Shown one piece after another: positions 47,124-57,448 of a stretch of 64,000 bases of DNA. This DNA is from Thuidium tamariscinum (Eukaryota; Streptophyta; Bryopsida; Hypnales; Thuidiaceae): NCBI GenBank assembly GCA_947034885.2, contig OX344751.2:7502001-7566000 (forward strand), read 5' to 3'. The translations under genes and the position numbers were made by a program. Each line of letters begins with the position of its first letter. Position 1 is the first letter of the stretch. The notes under the pieces were generated by a model. It had not been told where the DNA came from and did not search any database. It saw only the letters and a program-made list of their open reading frames with translations.

Positions 47124-47200
47124 GGTCCCTCGGACGATGGAGTTGTTGATCACCACCACGCGTTTACCCTTGAAGACGTGAGCCACCGGTGCTGTCTTGG
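47124..47200 (-). pseudogene. Captured fragment of glutamine-PRPP amidotransferase
   Basis: The frame reads [18 protein letters not shown] then SIVRGT. This is the PRPP-binding loop of amidophosphoribosyltransferase (first step of purine synthesis), where the family has two Asp before SIVRGT. Here both are Asn. It follows the 14-3-3 fragment in an open frame, with a few unexplained residues ([13 protein letters not shown]) between. Only about 25 residues are present, so the assignment rests on that strong motif. Confidence 0.75.
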
Positions 47201-47229
47201 CCAAAATTCGTCCATAGGCAAAACATCTG

Positions 47230-47625
47230 CCACACTCCACCAAATATCTCTGGTAGTTGCCTTCGTCTTGAAGTAGAAAACCTTCAACTCCCCAGTGCTC
47301 GAAAAAGGGATGAGGTGCGAGTGCAAAAACTTCGAGATGTTGCAAATGGTGCTCAACTCCGCCTCCACCTTCGCACAGTATTCCTTGATGGCGGACACAT
47401 GCTCCTTACTGCCCTTGCTCTCCTCCTACTCGGTAGAGGAGATGATCCGCTACGAAGCTCTCAACGTGCCAATCACATTCTTAGATGTCACCAATAACAG
47501 GTTGCGTTCCTCCATGTCGACGGTCTTGGTCACCTTCTCCATGGCCTCCACCATCTTGTCGTCCGCTCTGCTTGCTTGGTAAGCTTGGCCATGTAGACAT
47601 TCTCCTCCCGCACCTTGGACGTCAT
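47230..47625 (-). pseudogene. Captured 14-3-3 protein fragment, intron-less and broken
   Basis: The original start seems preserved: ATG at 47625 reads MTSKVREENVYMAKLTKQAER. A frame change leads to DDKMVEAMEKVTKTVD and ERNLLLVTSKNVIG. An in-frame TAG then replaces the Trp of RASWR, and a second TAG follows at SSTE. After that come [18 protein letters not shown] and [16 protein letters not shown], and after a further frameshift GNYQRYLVE. These are helices 1 to 5 of a 14-3-3 protein (phosphoserine-binding adaptor). The C-terminal half is absent and replaced by the amidotransferase piece. It cannot be functional. Confidence 0.88.
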
Positions 47626-49135
47626 TGAAATTAGAGCGTTGTATTGAAATGAGCAAGAGAGGGAGTAGTGGAGAGAAGCAAAGGATAAGGAATTAGCGGC
47701 AGAGTGAAGAGAACCGCACAACCAAAATCCATACATTGCCGTGACTGATCAGCATTCCGCTTGTTAATTTACTTATTTCGACTTTTCAGTAAGACCTTCC
47801 AGTAGAATAAAGCACTTTTAAGTAATTTCTTACTAATATCTCTTCTTTAAAATACCCACATCTCTTGTAGTGCACTAAATATACTTTTTAGTGTACCGTA
47901 GTAGATGGCGAGGATGAATGGCATTACTTAATTTGCCATAAAAAATAGTTTATATTAATAAATTGAAGGCACTATAGGCCTTAAGCCTCCAACAATACTA
48001 TTGACTCTTTTTGTGTATCTTGAAATACTATTTTAAACCACATACTACAATTTACACTAGAAAATGAGACTTTCACATATCTATGATTTAAAATTAGAAA
48101 ATGGAGTTAAAAATTTTATTTTAAAAGTGGCCATTGTTGCCAACTAATAGCAAAGAAAGAAGATCAAAGCAAGAATTAAAAAAAAAAAAATTTAATTTGA
48201 GATAAATTTAACTTGAATATAGTACACTTTAGGTCAATATAAAACACACTTTGAAAATGATTTTGGAAATCTCTCTTGAGAAGGTGTATTTCTATTAGAA
48301 AAGATAGCCTACCAAATTCACAATGTAACTTTTCAAAAAAGATACTCAACATTACTGAAAAACACCCAATTCATATATGTGACATATGTTCAAAATTCAA
48401 ATCCCTCTACTTTATCATTTTTTAAATTTAAAAAAAAATGCAAGTAAGATCTCTCATTCTAGAAGAATCTTCATACCAAATTTTATTATCATCCCATCAT
48501 TTTTGCAATACTTATGGCATGAAACAACTTCCAAGTCAAATTCCACTTGCTAAATGACTAGTCCTAGAGTATCTGGAATCATGTCCAGAATTGAGGATTT
48601 GGGAAAAATCATTATAAAGTACTATTTGGAAGAATATTTTGGGATTGTAATACAAACAAAAGTTGTACATTTTGAGTTTTAGATTCCATCCATATGGTTA
48701 GAGTATATCCCCAATGCTTTCACCAATATTTTCTATAAATTCTAAAAGGAAAATTTCAAAATCCCTTCAAAATTCAATTACGAGAAAAATATTGTCACTT
48801 TTCAAGTAAAACTTGTTGGAGTGGGTTTGAAATGAGGTTTTCTTCATATGGTGATTTTTTGAAATCTTTTGTTCTTTAATTCTATGACCTCATTTTTACA
48901 AATTTGGTTTTGAACTACAATCAATGCAAGTCAACCACCTAACATACTTCCAAATTTGTAATTTTAGAAAAACTATATACTTTAGTAATACCAAATTCAA
49001 CCCTTGGATAGAACAAAAACTTCATAAAAAATTTCTAAAAATTAGGATGACTTCCATCCAAGCAATAACAAGACAGGAAAGTAATTTCGAATCTATTGAT
49101 TGTCTAGAAATTGGATGTTGGCGCGCTCTAGGGCT

Positions 49136-49278
49136 CATAACATTCAGTAGCATGCCATGCTTCTACAGTGATGGTGTGGCATATTCCACTCCCAACCAAT
49201 CAACACTGTTGAGTGTGGCATATTCCACACCATCACTGTAGAGCCAAGGCAATGCCAGCCATGCTACTGAATGTTATG
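49136..49278. mobile_element. Small inverted-repeat element, CATAACATTCAGTAGC family, copy 2
   Basis: CATAACATTCAGTAGCATG at the left faces CATGCTACTGAATGTTATG at the right. Inner arms CTACAGTGATGGTGTGGCAT and ATTCCACACCATCACTGTAG also pair, so the whole 143 bp folds as a hairpin with an offset centre. It shares its ends with 41610-41762. Confidence 0.85.
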
Positions 49279-50885
49279 CTAACTAAAGGGTGTTTCGGGT
49301 GTAAAAAATTACAAAACTAATTGAAACTTTTTCACACTAATCACTGTCAATGTTACTACTGTACCTGTTGCACTAATTTCAAATTAATTGGATTTTATTG
49401 CCATCCTTACAATTTTATTTTCACCTTTGGAGAGTCAGAGTTTCCAAACAAGGTGTAAAAATAAAATTTTCATTTCCACATAAAAATTAGAAATTAGAAA
49501 AAAGAAATTCTCATTTTTTTTTCTTCCACTTGAAGAAAAAGAACGAACCTTTTCTTTGACCATTTATATTTTTAATTTATAAAAAAATGAATTCATACAA
49601 AATTTAAAATATATTTAGTCAATTTTTTTGAATCACCACACTATGCAAAATATTTTTTGAAAATGTTTCACTCCTCTTCTACTTCTAAAAATTGATTACT
49701 AAAAATAGTAATAGCATGTATACCATAATCATATATAAAATTTGGATCTTTTGCTTTGTAAAAGTATGGCACAAAGTAAAGTTAAAGTGTATTGATGCCC
49801 TTCTTGTAGAGAAGCAAAGTTCCCTCTCTCATCACTTCAAACAGAAACTACAATATTTAGATTTGTATAATCAAATGTTCCAAAAATATATGAGTATGTA
49901 GTTTAAGTAGTAAAGATTAAGATCTTATGGTTAGAAATAGAAATAATAGTTTTATTTTTATTTTCCAATCTTTGGGCTAGGAAGGACATTTTTGAAGTGT
50001 TTTGGAAGAGGCATTGTCAAGGATTTTTAGGCATTAAGTATATCACTTGAAATACCAATTTATCTCTATAATATGACATGTTTCTCAAGAAAGTGGATGT
50101 GAGGCATATATAACATTTTAGAACCAATGTTAGGCAACCTTTTGTGATTTCTTGTAATCATTGTTGAATTTCAATATTGTTTGATTTTTTTTCTAATGGG
50201 CAATGCACACTTCTTTGATGACACACATCTAGTTTGAAACTTTGATGGACACTTGCTTCATTCTCGTTGGCCTCTTCTAGTTGGTTTTAATGATTCTAAG
50301 AAAATTAAGAATCATGCCTATGTTTGATTCACCTTGATGGAAGGCCACCTACAACCATTTCCACAATGTATACAAGGTCTATACTTAAAATTAATAAGGA
50401 AATAGTAGAATAGTGGATTATGATATTTAGGAGCTAGATAAATTTATACCATTGCAATAGAAGCATTCTTTGAATATAATTGAGGTTTTTTTAGATTTTA
50501 TTTCAATTGTAAGTCATTTTTAGCTAATTAAAAGTTGTGTACAAAGAGAACTAGTGAAGCAAAAGGAGAAGAGGTGACTTGATGCAATATGTAGATTATT
50601 GCCTATATTTTATTCTTTTCCAAGTTTAATGATGTGTTTAAAAATTTATTGGTAGTATAAAGAAGATTGTGTTCTTTTAAAAATGAATTTTGTACTTATT
50701 TTTGTATCTTCTTTAAAGGTTTCATTCAATTTATTGAATTTAGCCTTCAAAAAATTAATATAAAATGCCCCTTCATACATATTCTTTAGAAGTTGCAAAT
50801 GAAAAAAATTGATAGTCCCTGGTAAGAAAAACATCACAAGAATCACATCTTCCTATCACTTAGTGTTATTTGTGAACAATGATCA

Positions 50886-51190
50886 AAACATAAGAGGATT
50901 TCGGGACAGTTTAGAAGACTGCAAGTTTCCAAACATTGGAAACGCTATGGGAACACTGGGAACGCTATGTTGATGTAATCGAGCAACTACCACATCAAAA
51001 AATACTAATTAATTAATTAAATTAATTATTAAATATTTTAAAAATATTTTTATAAACAAAAATTTAATCATTTTTTTGCTTTTCAATACATTTTGAAGTT
51101 CTTTGGAAACTTTTTTTTCAAAATTCAAAATTCAAAAATTCAAACCAGTAGAAGGCTGGTCTGCAGCAATGGGAACAATTTCTAGGAGCA
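50886..51190 (-). repeat. Dispersed repeat family R1, copy 3 (reverse)
   Basis: It starts ATAAGAGGATTTCGGGACAG and ends near AGGCTGGTCTGCAGCAATGG. The CAGACCAGC block and the gatgt...gagcaac...accacatca block correspond to the copy at 42870-43190. The interior is AT-rich. Confidence 0.55.
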
Positions 51191-51485
51191 GCCATTGAGG
51201 TAGGGATTTGTAATTGCAACCTTGTCTCTAAAAGAGATCTAGTAGATTTTGCCTCTAACATGTACCACAAGTGTACATTTCAGGAGGAGGTCGCTTTTAG
51301 AAACCATTGTGCTTTCAACTTCAAAAATTCATAACTAATTGTATGAAGGTCCAAGAAATATGAAATGACTTGGGTTAGATACCAATTCCATTTTCCTTAC
51401 CACAAAAATTTACTAAATTTTTTTTAAAGGAGTTTAGCTTCTCTAAAATGCAAATCAGCTGGTAAAGGGTCGCTTTTATAGCCCC

Positions 51486-51820
51486 CTACTTTAGAGGAGA
51501 TTTGGGCTTTTAGGAGACTACGAGTTCCCACAGCCCGAAATCACGTAATCTACTATGGGAATGCAGTTTTGTAAGAATCCTATATTGTCAAGAAGGTGCC
51601 ACATCATTAATTTTTTTTTTAAAAATTTAAGTAAAATTTGGAGGGGCTTTTTTTCATATTTTAGGACACCCCCCTATTTATTTATTATTTTTTTTGGGAA
51701 GTGCTAGCCAGCAGTTTCCAGATGAGTTTCAAGAACAGTCTCAAAATGGCCCTTTCGACCCGTCAAATCCCCTCTAATGGGCCTGAAACGGTCTTCCAAA
51801 GGCTCAGAAATCCTCTTACG
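51486..51820 (+). repeat. Dispersed repeat family R1, copy 4
   Basis: It starts near TTAGGAGACTACGAGTTCCC and ends CTCAGAAATCCTCTTACG. It shares AACAGTCTCAAAATGGCCCT-like and GCCACATCATTAA blocks with the other copies. Confidence 0.55.
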
Positions 51821-52669
51821 TATGGTTTGCTCACTTCGAAGTTTTCACTATATCTAGATGAGGTATAGATTTCAAGCTAATTATTAGAAGGGTGCTATAT
51901 CATTATCTTGCTTGTCTGATTGACATCTTCTTTGATGCTATTGTCTCTAGAAACAAGTGTCATAGATGCAAAAAGTGCAATTATAGAAGCTTTTTGAAGA
52001 GACTTTACCTTTGGAAAAAGCTTTTCAAGTAGCTTTCAAGCTTGTCAATGTCCATCAAAGCTTGATGAGAAGCTTAGGATCCTCAATTATTTATAGAAGT
52101 CATGACCAAGAAGTTCCTTAATCTCAACAACTCCCTAATGGGTGAGACCATCAAAATTTATAGAAAACTATATGTGATAAAAAAATAGGGTCTATTTAAT
52201 TCATTGGAGGGAAAATTTTTAACCTTAGTTAGATTTACCATAGCATTGTATATCTACTTAGGGTGATCATAAAAAAATTAGGTGTTGTATAATTCTTCTA
52301 TTTTCTTTTAGAGTAGAAAAAAAAATCCCAAATACAAGATCCCTCAAAACTTGTTTACAAGGTTCAATTGCATTATTAGTGGCTGGTTTGGTTTCATAGA
52401 CAAGTGACTAGTTTTTTTGTCCTATTTTGACTTAGTTGCGCGGAGAAAAATTTGATTTTCTGTTTCTGGACAGTGCAATGGCATACCAAGTTACTAATGA
52501 CCATAAGCTTAGGGTTTTGTGGCATGCATCTAATGTTGCACTTTAGCCTATGCGGTCTTTATTCTATGAATTTCTAGGTGATTTGGTGTAGTTTTTGTTT
52601 AGGATTTGAATCAAACCCTTATTATCCTCCTTACATTCTTTACAAATTGGAATACACATAAGTCAATTT

Positions 52670-53105
52670 TCAGTTGGTGTTGAAAACCGTAAGTTCCCAG
52701 ATTGTGGAAACTCATTAAAAGCTACCATAGAGGCGATCTCATGTGGCCAAGAGACTGCCACATCAAATATTAATATTTAATAAACTTTTAAAATTTTAAA
52801 ATTTTAATATTCTTTGATTTTTTTAATAATTTTTAAAAAATTAATTAATTTTTAATAATTTTAATATTCTTTGATTTTTTTAATAATTTTTAAAAAATTA
52901 ATTAATTTTTAATAATTTTAAAATTAATTAATTTTTAATAATTTTAAAATTAATTAATTTTTTAATAATTAAAAAAATAAAATTAATTTTTAATAATTTT
53001 TAATAATTTTTAAAATTTTAAAATTATTCTTTAATCTGACTGGTTCACAGATTGGGGAATAGGGCTGAAACGGTCTCTCAAAGCCCTAAAAAAATCCTCT
53101 TATGT
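52670..53105 (+). repeat. Dispersed repeat family R1, copy 5, with expanded AT tandem core
   Basis: Ends AACCGTAAGTTCCCAGATTG and GCCCTAAAAAAATCCTCTTA match the family. The centre (about 52790-53030) is expanded by tandem units of TTTTTAATAATTTTAAAATT type, including a direct repeat of about 55 bp containing TTTAATATTCTTTGATTTTT. Confidence 0.6.
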
Positions 53106-55994
53106 GTTTTTCTTTATTATTTTAGTATACAATTTGGTATTCCAGAGGTATGTTGATACTTCATTTGCAAGAACCTCTGCTATGAAGGGTTAAAGTGAAG
53201 CATGGCACAAAGGATTACTGTATTAATTGTAACTTCTCAAGTAGATTTTCAACTATGTGGTAAGTGACTCTAAAATCTTTAGTTCTTGGTCTTCTTCTAT
53301 TGCATGCAAAAACCTTTAAAAAATTGTAATGTTGAAGGTCTACATTTATTTCTAAAGAATTTATAGGTGGTTTGCTTTAGTTTTAATTTATGGTTTGAAT
53401 CAAGCATTTTTTTACCTTCATTGCAACCAAATTTTTTTTTTCTTGTGTGTCACATTGCAATTTGGCTTCATATAAGTACATTGATATCTAATTTGCAAGA
53501 ATTTTTGCTGAGAAGTTAGGGTAGAGCGTTGCATAAAGGATTACTCTTTAGAGTGCAATTTGTACAACCAATTTCTAATTGTGTAATAAGCAATACTAAA
53601 ATCTTTATCTATTTTTCTTTTATTGTATCAACAAACCTTGTAAATGCTATAGTTGTTTAAAGATTTGTAGGTTTTAGAATTTGGAAGAGTTGCTAGTGGT
53701 GAATTAGGATCCTCCATAATCTCATTTTCAATTTAGGGTTCCTAGGTTTTAGAATTCAAATTCCATGAATTTTGACAATGTCTTATTGGGGTGCAAGGTT
53801 TTGCCCAATAGTTTTATCTTTGATAATTATTAGAGTCTCGGATGAAGAAGATCAAAGTGTACACCCTTATGTAAGAAGGTGCATTGTCCAAGCGCATAGG
53901 GACCATAAAAGGCGAGGAAGAAGAATCTTTAGTTGACCTTTGAATTTGTTTGGAAGAAAAGTGTTAGTTTTTCAATTTCAATATTGGGATCTTTAGGAGT
54001 CTTGTAGAGTGACTATGATGTTGGAATTATCAAACAACATTGAGAACAATATTTTCATGATTCCTATCGTTGTTGACAAGTTGGACAATTTAGAAAGTAA
54101 ACAACAATGCCTTGGACAAAGACCAACTGAATCTTGGAGATAGCTAAAAGAACAACATTATTCACTTAAACATGCCATAATTTCTCTAAATCAACAATAT
54201 GAGGAATCCCAACATTGACATTGTTGTTTTGCTAAAAGTCCCTCCTTATTTAGCATCCTACTTAAGGGTTAGTGATGCAACTACACAATGTTTTTCATAG
54301 TCCAAAATCATGTCTAAAGAGGACATGACAATGTACAAAGAAGGAAAAGAGAAATTACACAAACTACTAAAGATGTGACACTGGAGGATCATAAGTGGTG
54401 CCTCAAGATGTATGATCACTATAGAAATACAATTGTCATTCCTATTGTTTGGAATGCAAGGTTTTTGGCTAGATAGATGGGCAACACATTGAAGACAATT
54501 TCTAATTTATTCTCTAATTTCAAAATGAGACACATCATGAGTAACAAACACATCAAAAGTTGGTGTTGAAATTTTGCATGCATAACATCTAATGAAATTG
54601 TTGAATACCAAATATTGACTTAAATATTATTTTTTTCCTACTGTAAACACAATTATTTGAGTTTTAATACTTTGACTTTGAAGATAATCTATGCAACTCA
54701 GTTGTATTTGAATATAGCCAACATTGCTGACTATTCATCTATTTTTGTATAGTTCAAGTATTAATTATTTCATCTTCTACGAGGCAAAGAGTGAATTTCT
54801 TAACTAAGTTTCTATTACCATGACTAAGTTTCTATTACAGAAACCCTACTGTAGATCATATCAATGTGAAAGAATGTGCAAGCACATAAATTAGACTGCA
54901 TCAGGAAAGCATTTAACAGAACTCTCATTCATTTACACTAAAACCAGCTAACATTTCAGTTGCCAGGCTCCCCAGAGCCTCTCTGCATGCTGGCAAATCT
55001 CAAGTGTTGGTAATTCAGCATCCAAAGCGTTGAGATCGCAACAAGGATAAAACTGTCAGCAAGACGCTGCAACAGATAAGTTAGAACGGGTTCTAAGCGA
55101 TGGCATATGAATTTGAGTCCTATCGCCGCCATGTAACTACCGGTACCCAGAATTCAAAGGACCACAATAGAATTCTCCTAAAATAGGATGATCACAGCAA
55201 AACCCGGCTAACCTTGTTCCTCAGTGGTGCTTGAATTACTCTCTATTTCTCGCATCTCCTTCATTCGCTTGACGCAGTCGTTTCAAAATTTTCCCTACTC
55301 AAAGAGATCGCTGTAATAGGTAGCTCATGGATGTCCACTCCAATATGAACAAAATTGGAGGAAAAAGCCTACTGTTGGTTGATTCCACAAATAAGATCCA
55401 GACTTCATCCTGCTCAGGCCGCAACTTGGCCTTATACAGTTTACCACCTTCTCACCAGCGATGTCAGAAGCTGCAGACAAAAAGATAGACCTCCATCGTG
55501 AGTTTTAAGCCAGGCAAGTTTAAGATTTTTCTCATGATATAGGGTAAAGGATACTAAAACCCTTAGAAACCTGACCCTGTCTCCTATAATAACAGCAACT
55601 CAACTATCCGTACACTCGGTTGGCCTTCAATTAGCAAGTGGTGTAAGCATGGCTTGGTTGATTACGGTCCATGGCTACAGATCTTCGAATGGAAATGAAG
55701 TTGTCCACTATCTCATGAATAGTGATCCACAACTTCCCACTTTGACATTGCATAAGAAATTCATAAACAGTGATGAAAAATACCCTCGAAGCACACTAGG
55801 CTCTTGCATCTCTCCCACAGCTCTATAGTGATCCCAGAAACTACCTCTCCATGTGTTCAAGTGCTTAAACTGATGCAAACAGTACCCTCTACCATAGCAA
55901 CCCAGGAATGTATAGCTTCCAAGATCCAATTAGCTTTGAGCAATTTTGAAAAGGAGGACCGATATCTCTAAGTGGAGAATTTGTGGCAAGTTCA

Positions 55995-57448
55995 TCAAAT
56001 CCAAAAAAGTGAAGAACTGACTCCAGACAGACTGGATAACCATACCTCAAGGAACTCAAAGACCCCTCCTGAGCGATTGGCTGGTCTTTTCTCGACTGTA
56101 TTTCCACCATTCGCAAAGACGTACACAAATGCCACTCGCCAACCAACCATGAGAAATAACAAGCTCCCCAAGGAAACCAGGATAAAAGCTTGTGCCGGGA
56201 TATGAGACGTCACAATGCTTCTGATCACGAGTCCAAGCTGTCAACATGCACACCAAAGTTATTGAGCACGTGTGATCCGCAGAGAGAGATCGTCTACTAA
56301 AAACTGATAACAAGTGAAATGCTTAATATTCTACAAACATAGCATCTAACTCAAATTCACACTACTAAAGGAAAAGTTAACAAACGACTACATTTTTTTC
56401 CTCAAATGTACATGACTAATTTCCAATTATTAGCAGTTAGATTCTAAATTTCAAAAACTTACAGGAACTCCCACAGCCCAGGACTTGAGAGCGGAAGTGG
56501 CAGCTCTAGATACACCGTTCATCCCTTGCCCATCAGGACCATAACCTCCCAGGAAGAAGGACCCCAAAAGCCATCCTGAAAAAAGAAAAAAGGCAGTATC
56601 AACATTTTGCAGATACAGACCACAGATCAATCCTGAACTATCACTCTGTTCAAAGGCGCATAATGTTCAAATATTCTCAAGGCTTTTCAGCTGACCTGCT
56701 ATGAAAGGATCAGCCGTCCGTAAAGCATCCCAATTCAAAGTTGTCAGTCCATGGCTAGCTCGACCGATGACAGCGAAGGTAACCAGAGCCACCAAGTCAC
56801 CCGCAGCTAGTACTCCCACACGCCTGAGTTCACAACCGCAAGACATGCATTCCAAGCTCAGGCGATGCTTTTTTTGCCAGATGCTACTAATTGACAGGGC
56901 AGAGTAGAATAGAGGTTAACGCGCACTACTGAGTAGCTTCATAGATACCGAAAGTGAGCATAACAGGGTTCTGGGTTTCTTCATTTATCATAAAGCCGCC
57001 AGACGATTTATCGTTTCACACATATTGACAAGTAGAAGGAAAAATCCCAAGCAGGTGATAAAAAAACAATAACATTGACAACGCACCCCCAGGAAAAGCT
57101 CGAGGATGCAGCTTCCCGATCAACCCTACCGACACCTTCCAGAGAGACGCCCTCATCTTCTACCAACACGGTCTCCATCGATCGCGTGTCTTCTGAGTCA
57201 CCGACCGTAAGACTTGCGGGAGGCGGTACGGTCTTCCTGCGCCGCAGTACAGGTCGGTTGACACTCTCCTTGTACTCCGAGGCTGAGGATTCGCCTTCTA
57301 ACCCTGCCCTCGCTCTTCCACGCGGGTGGATGCGTAAGGAAGTGCATGCTGAGAAGCCTTTGGAATTCACCCGGGAGGAGTCGAAGGAAGAGAAGGCAAG
57401 CGTGGACTTGAGGCTGTACGTGGGGGCATGCGCAGGGGCAGTCGCCAT
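55995..57448 (-). CDS. DUF3054 membrane protein, probably plastid, 4 exons
   Basis: Exons 57448-57087, 56823-56696, 56575-56463 and 56237-55995 join in phase to 281 residues. The start ATG 57448 sits in ACCATGG. The first about 70 residues are Ser-, Thr-, Ala- and Arg-rich with few acids, typical of a chloroplast transit peptide. The DUF3054 core begins AAGDLVALVTFAVIGRASHG, continues LRTADPFIAGWLLGSFFLGGYG and GPDGQG, and ends with a hydrophobic segment and VFANGGNTVEKRPANRSGG. It should have about four membrane helices. The family function is unknown; members occur in cyanobacteria-like and plastid contexts. The last exon could instead splice at FLE|GTATGG into a further exon, so the final about 20 residues are uncertain. 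Confidence 0.88.

Larger units (their letters stand above)
43329..47872. mobile_element. CACTA transposon carrying fragments of several host genes
   Basis: A 4544-bp element begins CACTACAAGAGAAAGGAGTG and ends CATCTCTTGTAGTG, with a 3-bp target duplication CAC (43326-43328 and 47873-47875). Removing the element plus one CAC rebuilds the terminal repeat of the mariner relative it sits in. The left subterminal zone carries an array of short AAATCTATGAAA-like repeats, a hallmark of CACTA elements. No transposase was found. Instead it holds parts of phenylalanine ammonia-lyase (46679-46891, plus), 14-3-3 (47625 to about 47230, minus), glutamine-PRPP amidotransferase (about 47200-47124, minus), exon-like coiled-coil pieces (46654-46370, minus) and an internal duplication. 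This fits gene-fragment transduplication known in plant CACTA and Pack-MULE elements. Confidence 0.9.
42764..47893. mobile_element. Non-autonomous pogo/mariner relative, split by a CACTA element
   Basis: The left end CACTAAAAAATATATTTAG (after TA at 42762-42763) and about 95 bp beyond match the right end of the 16455-25059 element in reverse complement. The segment 43190-43328 matches its left end in reverse complement. The final bases of the terminal repeat (TAAATATACTTTTTAGTG) lie at 47876-47893, followed by TA, on the far side of the CACTA insertion. Joined, the element is about 583 bp without transposase. Its middle (about 42870-43190) holds R1-family repeat sequence. Confidence 0.9.
47896..55994. 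other. Large AT-rich gene-poor stretch with decayed repeats
   Basis: No gene is supported over 8 kb. Recognised items are a small inverted-repeat element at 49136-49278, R1 copies at 50886-51190, 51486-51820 and 52670-53105, a relative of the AGGTAGAAGG family near 51280-51500, and very AT-rich tandem sequence near 52790-53030. The part from about 54900 on is less AT-rich and may hold the 3' end or a further 3' exon of the DUF3054 gene; a frame at 55708-55929 has no known domain. Confidence 0.5.
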
